A stretch of 64,000 bases of DNA. It comes from an uncultured Flavobacteriaceae bacterium (lineage in GTDB: Bacteria; Bacteroidota; Bacteroidia; Flavobacteriales; Flavobacteriaceae). Below the pieces are notes generated by a model. That model was not told the origin of the DNA. It made no database searches and saw nothing but the letters and a program-made list of their open reading frames with translations. Shown one piece after another: positions 40,118-49,185 of the stretch. Location of the stretch: the NCBI GenBank assembly GCA_947497245.1, contig CANMFO010000002.1:496001-560000 (forward strand), given 5' to 3'. Within the stretch, counting starts at the first letter, position 1; every line of letters begins with the position of its first letter. The position numbers were made by a program, and so were the translations under genes.

Positions 40118-40714
40118 ATGCAGAAAACATTAAAACATGAGATAAAGGCCGACTTCCTTTTGGAAAAGGGAATGGAACTGCTTTGGTCAAAAGGGTACAA
40201 CGCGACCAGTGTTAACGATATTGTTATGGCGGCGGGTGTGCCCAAAGGATCTTTCTATTTTTATTTTGACAGCAAGGAAGATTTTGTCATCAAGGCGATC
40301 GACATGTATTTTCAAGCGCATTTTGCACCGGCACAGGAAATCTTAATGGACAAAACAATTTCACCCAAACAAAGGCTCCTCAATTTCCACGAGTTTCGCT
40401 GCAATATTCTAAAGAACGAAATGGAATGCAAAATGGGGTGTTTGGCCTGTAACATTGGCAACGAAATGGCAGAGCACAATGAGAATATCAGAAATGCGAT
40501 CCTGGAACGGGAAACCATCGTCCAATCCCAGATTACCGAGGTGGTCGAGGAGGCGCAGAAATTGGGCGAGGTAGATCCCGGATTGAACGCGGCCGACATT
40601 GTCGCTTTTTTTGAGGATGCCGGAAAAGGAGCGATGACCACCATGAAAGAGATGCAAAGCAGTTACCCTATCGATAATTTTTTGAATATGGTACGTACCA
40701 TCCTGTTCAGGTAA
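40118..40714 (+). CDS. TetR/AcrR family transcriptional regulator
   Basis: A 198-residue repressor. The N-terminal helix-turn-helix (residues about 10-56) shows the hallmark GYNATSVNDIVMAAGVPKGS and FYFYFDSKEDF. The C-terminal ligand domain holds a cluster of cysteines (Cys95, Cys104, Cys108, Cys111 in ECKMGCLACNIGNEM), a pattern of the YxaF/LmrA-like subgroup. The gene's own promoter carries site A, and sites B and C flank the path to the RND gene 173 bases downstream. It is therefore likely autorepressed and controls the export cassette. The inducer is unknown. Confidence 0.9.
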   Translation: MQKTLKHEIKADFLLEKGMELLWSKGYNATSVNDIVMAAGVPKGSFYFYFDSKEDFVIKAIDMYFQAHFAPAQEILMDKTISPKQRLLNFHEFRCNILKNEMECKMGCLACNIGNEMAEHNENIRNAILERETIVQSQITEVVEEAQKLGEVDPGLNAADIVAFFEDAGKGAMTTMKEMQSSYPIDNFLNMVRTILFR

Positions 40715-40733
40715 TTTTTTTTAAAATGACATA

Positions 40734-40747
40734 GACGACCGGTCAAT
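40734..40747 (+). promoter_or_regulatory. TetR operator-like site B
   Basis: GACGACCGGTCAAT, with the perfect palindrome GACCGGTC at its centre, 19 bases after the tetR stop. It is the most symmetric of the three sites. Confidence 0.6.
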
Positions 40748-40856
40748 TAGTATACACATCCCGATAGTTTTTTTGAAAACTGTCCAGATCAAAGGACTTC
40801 GATCGTCTTAATGCTATAACTGGAATTATTTTTTTAAACCATTTGCGTTTTAAATA

Positions 40857-40870
40857 AGCGACTGGTCAAC
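40857..40870 (+). promoter_or_regulatory. TetR operator-like site C
   Basis: AGCGACTGGTCAAC, 17 bases before the RND transporter ATG. It shares CGACYGGTCAA with site B. A TTG lies at 40843-40845, but no clean TAnnTTTG box was found, so the RND promoter itself is not placed. Confidence 0.6.
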
Positions 40871-40887
40871 TATTAAACCTAACACCT

Positions 40888-43269
40888 ATGAATGCACTTA
40901 AAAAGGCGGGGAACTCCGTCAACGCTTTTGCCAAAAATTGGGCCAATTTCGTCATTAGATTTAAATGGCCCGTACTACTGCTTACCCTTGCCTTGGCCCT
41001 GGGCCTCGCTTCACAGGGAAAAATGGAATTTGACGGAGACTACCATGTCTTTTTCAGCGAATCGAATCCGGAACTGGAGGCCTTCGATGCCTTACAGGAA
41101 AAATATACCAAAGACGACAATATTGTGATTGTTTTGGCCCCGGACAATGGAGAGGTTTTTACAAAGGAGAACCTCGTGGCCATTGAGGAATTGACAGCGA
41201 GCGCCTGGAACACCCCCTACTCGTCCAGAGTGGATGCGGTGACCAATTTTCAGCACACCAGTGCAGTGGGCGATGATCTGTACGTGGATGATCTGTCCTA
41301 CGGGTCGGCGACAAAAACAGCGGCTGAAATTTTGGAAATTAAGGAAAAAGCTTTGAAGGAACCCTTGCTGTTGCATCGGATCATCAATGAATCGGGAAGC
41401 GTGACAGCGATCAATGTTACGGTTCGATTGCCCGGGATCGACAGTGCTAAGGAAATCCCCGAGGTGACTGTGGCCACCCGGAAAATGGTTGAGGACTTTA
41501 AGATAAAACACCCTCAGTTTCAAGTGTACACCACGGGTTTAGTGCCTTTGAATACTGCTTTCTTTGAAGCTTCACAGAGCGATTTGGCATTGATCGGTGT
41601 CATGATGCTCATTGTGATCCTCGTGACCTTTCTCCTGACACGCAACCTTTTTGCGACCCTGTCCACCTTGGTAGTGGTCCTGTTTTCGGTCATGAGCGCC
41701 GTGGGGTTCATCGGGCTTACAGGCATCAAGCTTACACCCCCCTCCTCCGTATTCCCGACAATGATATTGACCTTGGCCGTGGCGGATAGTATCCACATTC
41801 TGATAACCATGCTCCAAAAAGTACGAAAGGACGGGATGGACAAAAAAGAAGCCTTGGTAGAGAGCATGCGGCTTAATTTTATGCCCGTTTTCATCACCAG
41901 CTTAACTACTGTCATTGGATTTCTGACCATGAATTTCGGAGATGTCCCCCCGTTTTGGCACCTTGGAAACATTACCGCTTTTGGTATGTCGATGGCCTTT
42001 CTGTACTCCACCACCACTTTGCCGGCACTTATGGCCATTTTTCCGATGTGGAAGGGGAAATCGGCGATCGTCAAGGAAGAGAAAATAGGTTTGTATACCA
42101 GGCTTGGGCTTTTTGTGACCAAACAACCCGCCCGCCTAACGGTAATTTCCGTGGTTATTATCGCCGGATTGACCTACTTGGCGACCCTAAATGTTTTCAA
42201 CGATGAGTTTGTTGAATACTTCGATGATTCCGTGGAGTTTAGAAGGGACAGCGATTTTATCAACGACAACCTTACCGGTTTTTACAATGTGGAATTTTCA
42301 GTCGGAAGCGGGGAAAGTGGGGGAATCAACAATCCGGAATATTTGCAAAAGCTCAATGCATTTGAGGATTGGTTGAACGAGCAGCCCGAGGTGGTTCATG
42401 TAAATGCCTTCAGTGAGGTGGCACGTAGGGTGAACCGGTCCATGCACGGGGATGATCAAGCGTATTATCGTGTGCCCGACAATCGGGAAGAAGCAGCGCA
42501 GTTTCTGCTCCTGTACGAGCTTTCATTGCCTTTTGGGCTGGATTTGAACAACCAGATCAACGTCGACAAATCCGAAACTCGGGTGACCACCACCCTAAAA
42601 AACATTTCCAGTGCCGAGATGATCGCTTTCTCCTCGCGGGCAGAGGAATGGTTGAGGAACAATACCGATGAACCGATGCACACCATTGGTGTGAGTCCGA
42701 CCATGATGTTCTCCAAATTGGGCTTCCGACAGGCCGACAGTATGTTCAATGGTAACATAATCGCCCTGATCCTGATTTCCTTGGTACTGATGTTGGCCCT
42801 GCGGAATTTCAAGCTTGGACTGCTGAGCATCATTCCGAACGTGACCCCGGTCTTGGTAGGTTTTGGAATCTGGGCACTTTACAAGGGGCAGATCAATACG
42901 GGAATGGTCATTGTTTTTGGTATGACCCTGGGAATCATCGTCGACGACACCGTACACTTTATGAGCAAGTTTCTCCGGGCGCGTAGGGAATTGGGCTATG
43001 ATGCCCAACAGGCGGTCATCTACGCTTTTGAAACGGTGGGACGGGCCCTGGTGACCACCACCTTGGTACTGTTATCCGGGTTTGCGGTACTTTCAACCTC
43101 TTCTTTTGCCCTCAACAGCTATATGGCCCGGATTACGGTAATCATCATTTTGGCGGCCCTGATCATCGATTTCATCCTGCTTCCGGCCCTCTTGATCTTA
43201 TCCAGTAGAAAAAGCGGGGCGGTTGTCCCGGCAAATCAGTTAAAACCAGAATTAAAACTAGATAAATAA
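40888..43269 (+). CDS. RND superfamily exporter, MMPL type
   Basis: A 793-residue inner-membrane transporter with two homologous halves, each a periplasmic loop followed by five or six hydrophobic segments, about twelve in all. The proton-relay aspartates are in LAVADSIHIL (first half) and GIIVDDTVHFM (second half). This belongs to the hydrophobe/MMPL branch rather than the drug-efflux AcrB branch: no membrane-fusion protein or TolC-type gene is next to it. MMPL exporters usually move lipids or lipid-like molecules. It ends with TAATG, where the frame of the LolA-like gene opens, so the cassette is coupled. Confidence 0.88.
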   Translation: MNALKKAGNSVNAFAKNWANFVIRFKWPVLLLTLALALGLASQGKMEFDGDYHVFFSESNPELEAFDALQEKYTKDDNIVIVLAPDNGEVFTKENLVAIEELTASAWNTPYSSRVDAVTNFQHTSAVGDDLYVDDLSYGSATKTAAEILEIKEKALKEPLLLHRIINESGSVTAINVTVRLPGIDSAKEIPEVTVATRKMVEDFKIKHPQFQVYTTGLVPLNTAFFEASQSDLALIGVMMLIVILVTFLLTRNLFATLSTLVVVLFSVMSAVGFIGLTGIKLTPPSSVFPTMILTLAVADSIHILITMLQKVRKDGMDKKEALVESMRLNFMPVFITSLTTVIGFLTMNFGDVPPFWHLGNITAFGMSMAFLYSTTTLPALMAIFPMWKGKSAIVKEEKIGLYTRLGLFVTKQPARLTVISVVIIAGLTYLATLNVFNDEFVEYFDDSVEFRRDSDFINDNLTGFYNVEFSVGSGESGGINNPEYLQKLNAFEDWLNEQPEVVHVNAFSEVARRVNRSMHGDDQAYYRVPDNREEAAQFLLLYELSLPFGLDLNNQINVDKSETRVTTTLKNISSAEMIAFSSRAEEWLRNNTDEPMHTIGVSPTMMFSKLGFRQADSMFNGNIIALILISLVLMLALRNFKLGLLSIIPNVTPVLVGFGIWALYKGQINTGMVIVFGMTLGIIVDDTVHFMSKFLRARRELGYDAQQAVIYAFETVGRALVTTTLVLLSGFAVLSTSSFALNSYMARITVIIILAALIIDFILLPALLILSSRKSGAVVPANQLKPELKLDK

Positions 43270-43298
43270 TGTTCACTTTAATCTTAAATCACTTAAAA

Positions 43299-44072
43299 AT
43301 GAAAACATCGATTCTAACTATGGCCGCGTTCCTGGCCATCAACCTGATGGCCGCCCAAACAGCGGAACAACGGGGATTGGAAATAGCAAAGGCAGCGGAA
43401 GAGGCCGACCTGGGATTTGGAAGTTCCATGGTGCAGCTTCAAATGATCCTAAAAAACAAGAACGGGCAAACCAGCGAAAGGTCCATGACCACCAGGACCT
43501 TGGAATTGACCGAGGACGGGGACAAATCCCTGATTGCCTTCAATAGCCCAAAGGACGTGAAGGGAACGGCTACCTTGACCTATACGCACAAGGTAGGTTC
43601 GGACGATCAATGGCTGTATTTGCCTTCCATTAAAAGGGTAAAGCGAATTTCATCCAACAATAAATCGGGTCCCTTTGTAGGGAGTGAATTTGCCTATGAA
43701 GATCTTTCCTCACAGGAAGTTGAAAAGTACAACTATAAGTTTTTAGAGGAAAAAGGCGACCTGCTGGTGGTGGAGCAGGACCCTGTGGATCCTAAATCGG
43801 GCTATACACGACGCTTGGTCACCTATAACAAGGTCAAGGGCTATAGGATCGAAAAAGTGGAATTCTACGATAGAAAGAATGCCCTTTTGAAAACCCTGAC
43901 CTATAGCGACTATAAATTGTACAAAGACAAGTTTTGGCGGGCCGCCACCTTTAACATGGTCAACCACCAAAGCAACAAGGAAACACTATTGAAATTTAGC
44001 GAGTATAATTTTGGGATCGACCTGTCCGAGGAGGATTTTTCCCAAGTGGCGCTTCAACGGGCCGGAAACTAA
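43299..44072 (+). CDS. LolA-like outer-membrane lipoprotein-sorting protein
   Basis: A 257-residue periplasmic protein. I use the ATG at 43299 (MKTSILTMAAF), which begins a clean signal peptide ending LMAAQ; an in-frame ATG at 43269 overlaps the RND stop. The beta-rich body with DDQWLYLPSIKRVKRI and GSEFAYEDLS is the hallmark of the LolA-fold proteins encoded beside MMPL exporters. It probably carries a lipid-like cargo across the periplasm between the RND pump and the beta-barrel encoded next. It lacks a lipobox. Confidence 0.85.
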   Translation: MKTSILTMAAFLAINLMAAQTAEQRGLEIAKAAEEADLGFGSSMVQLQMILKNKNGQTSERSMTTRTLELTEDGDKSLIAFNSPKDVKGTATLTYTHKVGSDDQWLYLPSIKRVKRISSNNKSGPFVGSEFAYEDLSSQEVEKYNYKFLEEKGDLLVVEQDPVDPKSGYTRRLVTYNKVKGYRIEKVEFYDRKNALLKTLTYSDYKLYKDKFWRAATFNMVNHQSNKETLLKFSEYNFGIDLSEEDFSQVALQRAGN

Positions 44073-44168
44073 ATTCACGAAGACCAGGTCGACACTAGGT
44101 GGGTTGGAAACAGTGTTCTTTTAGCTGATGATGGTATTATTTCGGCCTGGCTTCTTCAAAAACAGCGT

Positions 44169-45374
44169 ATGAAAAACAAAAGGATATGGGGCGTGTTGTG
44201 GCTAATGGGGTTTGCATACGGTTTTGCCCAAGATAACGATTCCCAAAAGGTGGATCATGACGTGGAGCTCGAACTGGAAGCAGAGTACCGCTATTTTTTT
44301 GATGCGGCCCGCTTCGATGGCCAGGAAGAGCATTATCCCGCCCTGTCTTTCCGGCCAGAGTATTCCGCATCCTGGGACAAGGGGTACCAAAGTATCAACT
44401 TCCAGGGTTTTTTGAGATTGGATCGCGATGACGAGCGCACCCATTGGGACATTCGGGAGCTGTACTACCAAAGGGCTAAGGGAAATTGGGAAGTGAGCCT
44501 TGGTCTGAGAAAGGTATATTGGGGAGTGATCGAAAGCAATCACTTGGTGGATATCATCAACCAGACCGATGCGGTGGAAACTTTTGATGGAGAGGAGAAG
44601 TTGGGACAACCCATGGTACAGTTCAGCTGGATTACGGGTTCTTTTGGGACCTTCGACTTCTTTTACCTACCGTACCACCGCAAGCGTACGTTTGCAGGAA
44701 GGGAGGGAAGGTTGCGGTTTGGAACGGTGATAGATCAAGACGATCTGGGCTATGAGAGTGGCGCGGAAGAATGGCGCCAGGACGTAGCCGTTAGGTGGAA
44801 GCATTATTTTGGAATTTTTGACATAGGCCTTTCCCACTTCCACGGCAACGGAAGGGAACCCCTGTTCACATTCGAGCCCGACGGGACGATCAATTCCTTT
44901 TACCCGGTCATTGACCAGACCGGATTGGAACTCCAGGTGACCCATGATGCCTTTCTTTGGAAACTGGAATCCATTTACCGGAGTGCCAGGGCCCAGGATT
45001 TTTTCGCCTTGGCCGCCGGACTGGAGTACACCTTCAGCAATATTGACGGGAACGGACTGGATATTGGGGTTTTGGGGGAATACCTGTACGACGAGCGGGA
45101 TCAATTGGCCCTGACCGCCCTTCAGAACGATGTTTTCTTGGGAAGCCGTATTGCCTTCAACGACACGGCCGATACCGCTGTTCTGATAGGGGGAATCTCC
45201 GATTTAAAATCGAGCAGCAAAATTTTTAGCTTGGAGGCATCCCGCCGTTTTGGAAGTACCTGGACCGCTGAGGTGGAAGCACGGATTTTTGGCTCCATCG
45301 GCGAAAACGAGTTGATCTTGTCCAATTTCCGGGACGATAGCTTTTTGAGGATTTCCATTTCCAAGTTCTTTTAG
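44169..45374 (+). CDS. Outer-membrane beta-barrel protein of the RND cassette (DUF1302-like)
   Basis: A 401-residue exported protein with a signal peptide ending YGFAQ. The body is a series of amphipathic strands with aromatic ends (ELEAEYRYFFD, WEVSLGLRKVYWG, VRWKHYFGIFDIGLS) and a terminal aromatic residue (SISKFF), as in outer-membrane barrels. GLRKVYWGVIESNHLVDIIN resembles the DUF1302-type barrels that accompany MMPL and LolA-like genes in Proteobacteria. An outer-membrane exit or acceptor role is inferred. It is convergent with the ACT-domain gene, overlapping it by 4 bases. Confidence 0.72.
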   Translation: MKNKRIWGVLWLMGFAYGFAQDNDSQKVDHDVELELEAEYRYFFDAARFDGQEEHYPALSFRPEYSASWDKGYQSINFQGFLRLDRDDERTHWDIRELYYQRAKGNWEVSLGLRKVYWGVIESNHLVDIINQTDAVETFDGEEKLGQPMVQFSWITGSFGTFDFFYLPYHRKRTFAGREGRLRFGTVIDQDDLGYESGAEEWRQDVAVRWKHYFGIFDIGLSHFHGNGREPLFTFEPDGTINSFYPVIDQTGLELQVTHDAFLWKLESIYRSARAQDFFALAAGLEYTFSNIDGNGLDIGVLGEYLYDERDQLALTALQNDVFLGSRIAFNDTADTAVLIGGISDLKSSSKIFSLEASRRFGSTWTAEVEARIFGSIGENELILSNFRDDSFLRISISKFF

Positions 45375-45784
45375 CTGGTCCTGGTAGTTTTGCCCGCGGA
45401 CAGGTTTTTTAACACGTTTATGGCCCTGTCCCTGTCGTCGTAGGGTACGAAAAGATGATCGTGATGGTATCCCGCTACCACATTGCAACTGATTTGATGT
45501 TGTGCCAGGGCCGTGGAGAACGCAGCGGTAAGTCCGGTCGCCTCGAGGGCGGAATGTACCTCAAGCGTGATCCAAGCGGCGACATGCCCATAGGATAGCT
45601 TCAAGGCATCGGCCCTTTGCCGTGCAATGATAAGGGTGGTGCCCTCCTTTTCCTTGAATTCCCCTAGAACATCGGTTCGGTCCACTCCATCGGTAGTGTC
45701 TACGGTAGCAAACACATATTCCCCTGGGTTGAGTGTGGGTTGCATATCGCGAATCAGTTTGCTAAGATTTGTTTCTCCGGCCAT
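45371..45784 (-). CDS. ACT domain-containing protein (DUF2241 type)
   Basis: A 137-residue cytoplasmic protein. The start at 45784 (MAGETNLSKLI) fits homologues; the frame continues upstream without one. It is a tandem ACT-like protein: EYVFATVD and DALKLSYGHVAAWITLEVHSALEATGL-type runs, then SCNVVAGYHHDHLFVP. ACT domains bind amino acids or other small ligands, and this family has no known enzyme partner. Its stop overlaps the barrel gene on the other strand by 4 bases. Confidence 0.82.
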   Translation of the reverse strand: MAGETNLSKLIRDMQPTLNPGEYVFATVDTTDGVDRTDVLGEFKEKEGTTLIIARQRADALKLSYGHVAAWITLEVHSALEATGLTAAFSTALAQHQISCNVVAGYHHDHLFVPYDDRDRAINVLKNLSAGKTTRTS

Positions 45785-45941
45785 AGCGTCTTTTTTTATA
45801 GGATGAAAGGGGAACTGGATGCCTGTGTACAAAGGTTGTTTTTTTGCTCATACCTACTAAGTGACCTTAATAAAAATCATAATTTAGCGCCTCAAAAGGG
45901 TGGAGGGCCGAATCGCGCCCCAACATCCTAAACTAGATCGA

Positions 45942-46871
45942 ATGCAGATTACAAATACCATTTTAATGATACGGCCCGTGGGCTTTCGCAGGAACGAACA
46001 GACCGCGGTGAACAATTATTTCATGGAGGAGATCGACCTTAAAGGTCGGGATATCAACGCCAAGGCCCAGCAAGAATTCGATGCGTTCGTATCCGTTTTG
46101 AGAGACAAGGGGGTTAAGGTGATCGTAGTGGAGGATACCAAAGAGCCGGACACTCCGGATTCCATTTTTCCAAATAATTGGATTTCGTTCCATGCCAATG
46201 GAACGGTGGGGCTATATCCGATGTTTGCCGAAAATAGGCGACGCGAAAGGCGAGGGGATATCCTGGATATCCTGGAGGCCGAAGGCTTCAGGATCGAAAA
46301 TGTAATGGACTATACAAGCGCCGAGGAACACGGCGTTTTCCTGGAGGGCACAGGGAGTATTTTGATGGACAGGGTGCACCAAAAAGTATATTGTGCCCTT
46401 TCCGATAGGGCTCACGAGGAATTGATCATCGAGTTCTGTGAGGATTTTGACTGCCTGCCTGTGATCTTTACCGCCAACCAGACGGTGGATGGGGAGCGTC
46501 TGCCCATTTACCATACCAATGTGATGATGTGCCTGGGAGAGTATTTTTCTGTAATCTGTTTGGACAGCATCGACGATAAAAAAGAGCGAAAAAATGTCGT
46601 GGACCATCTGAGGATGGATAAAAAGGAAATCATTGCTATCACTGAGGAACAAATGCACCACTTTGCAGGGAATATGTTACAGGTACTGGGCAAGGACAAG
46701 ATCCCCTATCTGGCTATGAGTTCGCAAGCCTACCACAGTTTGACGCCCGCGCAGATAAAATCCATAGAGAAACATTGCGAAATAGTGCACAGTGCACTGG
46801 ACACCATCGAAACCTGTGGCGGCGGCAGCGCCAGATGCATGATGGCCGAAGTGTTTTTACCAAAAGACTAA
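45942..46871 (+). CDS. ctlX: CtlX-type citrulline/arginine hydrolase
   Basis: A 309-residue amidinotransferase-superfamily enzyme. I choose the ATG at 45942 (MQITNTILMIRPV), the usual N-terminus. Features: DSIFPNNWISFH and GLYPMFAENRRRERR for substrate guanidino contact, LEGTGSILMDR, the catalytic histidine in IYHTNVMMCLG, and the cysteine near the end in GGGSARCMMAEVF. CtlX is annotated as a citrulline utilisation hydrolase or arginine-deiminase-related enzyme, so it may release ammonia from citrulline or arginine. The precise reaction should be regarded as provisional. Confidence 0.85.
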   Translation: MQITNTILMIRPVGFRRNEQTAVNNYFMEEIDLKGRDINAKAQQEFDAFVSVLRDKGVKVIVVEDTKEPDTPDSIFPNNWISFHANGTVGLYPMFAENRRRERRGDILDILEAEGFRIENVMDYTSAEEHGVFLEGTGSILMDRVHQKVYCALSDRAHEELIIEFCEDFDCLPVIFTANQTVDGERLPIYHTNVMMCLGEYFSVICLDSIDDKKERKNVVDHLRMDKKEIIAITEEQMHHFAGNMLQVLGKDKIPYLAMSSQAYHSLTPAQIKSIEKHCEIVHSALDTIETCGGGSARCMMAEVFLPKD

Positions 46872-46942
46872 AATACCGCTCCCCCCGTGTTTCCTATACT
46901 TTAAGGAACAATAAGCCCTTTTGTTTTTACGTTATAACAAGG

Positions 46943-48064
46943 ATGAAAATAAGCAATCTACTTCCATTGGTACTGCTGTTGGCGGCCTGTTCAAAAGAGG
47001 AGGGCGGGAAAGCCGTGACCCAGGCCGAAACCCGTGCATTTTTCATGGGTTTTACGGCTTTTCCCTATGACGCCACGACCGAGGCGCAAATGGAGACCTA
47101 TCGAAAAGTGGCGGATGACGGCGATCTGTTTTTGAATCATTTGGATCATGGGGTCCCTTGGAACGAGGCCTTGAACGATCTACCCTTTCCCACGGAGGTG
47201 CAGCGCACCCTGGATGCCACCAAAACCGGCTTGGCCCCCAATACCAAGGTCTTGCTGACCGCGACCCCCACCGACCAGACGAGGGGCGGATTAGCGGCTT
47301 ATTGGAACGACAAAGGTGCCCACCAAGACCTCCCAACGTATTGGGAGGGCAAGACTTTTGACGACCCGGAGGTAATCTTGGCCTATATTAAGTACTGCAA
47401 GCGCACCATAGATGCGGTCCGGCCCGATTATTTTGCCTACGGCATTGAGACGAATTCCGCATTTAGAAAGGGCGATGTCGAATTTGCCGCATTTTTGCGT
47501 CTTTGCGAAGCGGTGTACACCGAATTGAAAGCCGATTATCCGAACTTACCAATTTTCTTGACACTTCAAGATCGGTCCTTTCAAAATTCCCACACAGAGT
47601 TGTTGGAGACCTCTAAAATGCTCCTTCAATATTCCGACTATGTGGCCATGAGTACCTATCCCTTTTTGGATTACGGCAATTTACAAAGGGATGCCGACCC
47701 CGCCTTGTTCGACGACAACTGGTTAGGGGATTTTCGAAACCTGTCCCCTTCAAAACCTTTTGCCATTTCCGAAACGGGGTTTTGCGCCGAAAACCTGGTC
47801 ATTGCCAACTTGGGAATCAACGTGAGGGCTACCGAGGCTTGGCAGACCGATTTTGTGACCAAACTCTTTACTACGGCCAATCATTTTGAGGCCGAATTCG
47901 TGGCATGGTTCGTTTATCGGGACTATGATATGCTATATGACAAAACGCCCGATCCACCGGACATTTTAAAGGTCTGGCGAGACAATGGGCTCTTGGATGG
48001 GAATGGGACTGCGCGCCCTGCTTATCAAAAATGGCTGGAATGGAAAGCGATGCCCCGGGATTGA
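46943..48064 (+). CDS. Lipoprotein with glycosidase-like TIM barrel
   Basis: A 373-residue lipoprotein. The ATG at 46943 (MKISNLLPL) leads into the lipobox LAAC with Cys16; the longer frame from 46775 overlaps ctlX. The body has TIM-barrel features: RPDYFAYGIETNSAF with a glutamate on a strand end, LPIFLTLQDRSF, YSDYVAMSTYPFLDYG and KPFAISETGF with a second glutamate, then FVAWFVYRDYD. This is the acid/base and nucleophile layout of clan A glycosidases such as GH53, but identity with one family is not certain. It is probably attached to an outer membrane. Confidence 0.65.
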   Translation: MKISNLLPLVLLLAACSKEEGGKAVTQAETRAFFMGFTAFPYDATTEAQMETYRKVADDGDLFLNHLDHGVPWNEALNDLPFPTEVQRTLDATKTGLAPNTKVLLTATPTDQTRGGLAAYWNDKGAHQDLPTYWEGKTFDDPEVILAYIKYCKRTIDAVRPDYFAYGIETNSAFRKGDVEFAAFLRLCEAVYTELKADYPNLPIFLTLQDRSFQNSHTELLETSKMLLQYSDYVAMSTYPFLDYGNLQRDADPALFDDNWLGDFRNLSPSKPFAISETGFCAENLVIANLGINVRATEAWQTDFVTKLFTTANHFEAEFVAWFVYRDYDMLYDKTPDPPDILKVWRDNGLLDGNGTARPAYQKWLEWKAMPRD

Positions 48065-48094
48065 TTTTGGCAGGAAGGCCAAGGTCCCATAGGG

Positions 48095-49042
48095 TCAGCC
48101 ATTGATCATTTGGACCAGCTTCAATCTGCTGTTTATACCGATCTTGGTGTATATCCTGTGCGTATGGTCCTTTACCGTTTGAAGACTGATAAACAGTTCA
48201 TCGGCAATTTGTTGATTGGTCTTGCCTTCACAGATCTTGTTCACAATTTCTTTTTCCCGTTTGCTGATTCCATATTTTTGGAACAACAGTGCTTTCTTTT
48301 CCGTATTGGGAAGGTGGGCGTATACCGGGGTGAAAAGTACATCGGAATGGAGGTTCAGGTAAAAGAGCGGAAAAAGATTGGTCAGGAAATAACCCAATAG
48401 CACCAGGGCCTTAAGCCATGTTCCACTATGGTAAAATGGGAGGGTACCTCCTCGAACGACCAGTCCCAAAAACAGGAGCAGCACGAATTGGATTACAATT
48501 TTTCGATTCTTTTTTTTGAAGGTCTTCAAGTGGCGCAAGATTATGCCCGCGAACCAACCCATATACACCAATTCAAGAAAGAGGAACAATCCGATTTCGG
48601 AATATACCAAATGCCTGTCCTGAAGCCAATAATCCCTGCCCATCAACCTATAGAGGCCCCATGTCGCGATCACAAAGATTAGCAAGAGTCCAAGATGCGC
48701 CCAAATTGTTTTGTTTTTCGGCACGGCCCCCATTAGGGAATATCCCATTTTAATGAGCATTATCCAGGAAAGAATAAGGAAGGGCAGCCCTAGAACCGGT
48801 AAAACCATCGAAACCAAGGTCGCCACTTCAGCACTGCTGTTCATTGCGGAAAGGAAGGCGCCCATAAGAAATTGCACCCAGAGGCCATAGAAAGCAAATC
48901 CAAAAAAGGTGATGAGATAATAGAAATAGTTTCTATGGAATTCACCATTGTAGGTGGTTATAAGTCGATGTCCCATGGCTATGCCGGCCAGCGCGGAGGC
49001 AAGACAGAAAAGGAAGGCGATAATATAGACCAAGCTCGACAA
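48095..49042 (-). CDS. Membrane-bound LuxR-family transcriptional regulator
   Basis: A 315-residue protein with about seven hydrophobic segments over residues 4-240 and a C-terminal LuxR/GerE helix-turn-helix (residues about 255-312): YGISKREKEIVNKICEGKTN, QQIADELFISLQTVKDH and RIYTKIGINSR. Such fusions of a 7-helix membrane sensor and a DNA-binding domain are common in Flavobacteriia and their ligands are mostly unknown. It is divergent from the membrane protein at 49186; a 22-base dyad in the shared 143-base gap is a candidate target. Confidence 0.85.
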   Translation of the reverse strand: MSSLVYIIAFLFCLASALAGIAMGHRLITTYNGEFHRNYFYYLITFFGFAFYGLWVQFLMGAFLSAMNSSAEVATLVSMVLPVLGLPFLILSWIMLIKMGYSLMGAVPKNKTIWAHLGLLLIFVIATWGLYRLMGRDYWLQDRHLVYSEIGLFLFLELVYMGWFAGIILRHLKTFKKKNRKIVIQFVLLLFLGLVVRGGTLPFYHSGTWLKALVLLGYFLTNLFPLFYLNLHSDVLFTPVYAHLPNTEKKALLFQKYGISKREKEIVNKICEGKTNQQIADELFISLQTVKDHTHRIYTKIGINSRLKLVQMING

Positions 49043-49101
49043 ATACAGGGATTTAGTGGGTTAAAAGTAGCTAAATCCCTTTAATGCCCATAAATACCTT
49101 A

Positions 49102-49123
49102 GTAGTGATTTTAAAACCACTAC
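49102..49123. promoter_or_regulatory. 22-base dyad in the luxR / membrane-protein intergenic region
   Basis: GTAGTGATTTT (49102-49112) followed by AAAACCACTAC (49113-49123): the halves are complementary at 10 of 11 positions. The centre lies about 70 bases from the ATG of either divergent gene. It is a candidate operator for the membrane LuxR protein. Confidence 0.55.
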
Positions 49124-49185
49124 CAAAGTTGGAAGGAATCTGCGCGGGTCCCCTGTATCTTTATCCAAACTTTAAATTTAGTAGG

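Noticed and set aside
44077-44158. Inverted repeat (GAAGACCAGG / CCTGGCTTC) between the LolA-like and barrel genes as a terminator
   Set aside because: The loop is about 60 bases, one base is bulged and no T run follows.
46775-46942. 56-codon extension of the glycosidase-like lipoprotein
   Set aside because: It overlaps ctlX in another frame and would hide the clear signal peptide that starts at 46943.
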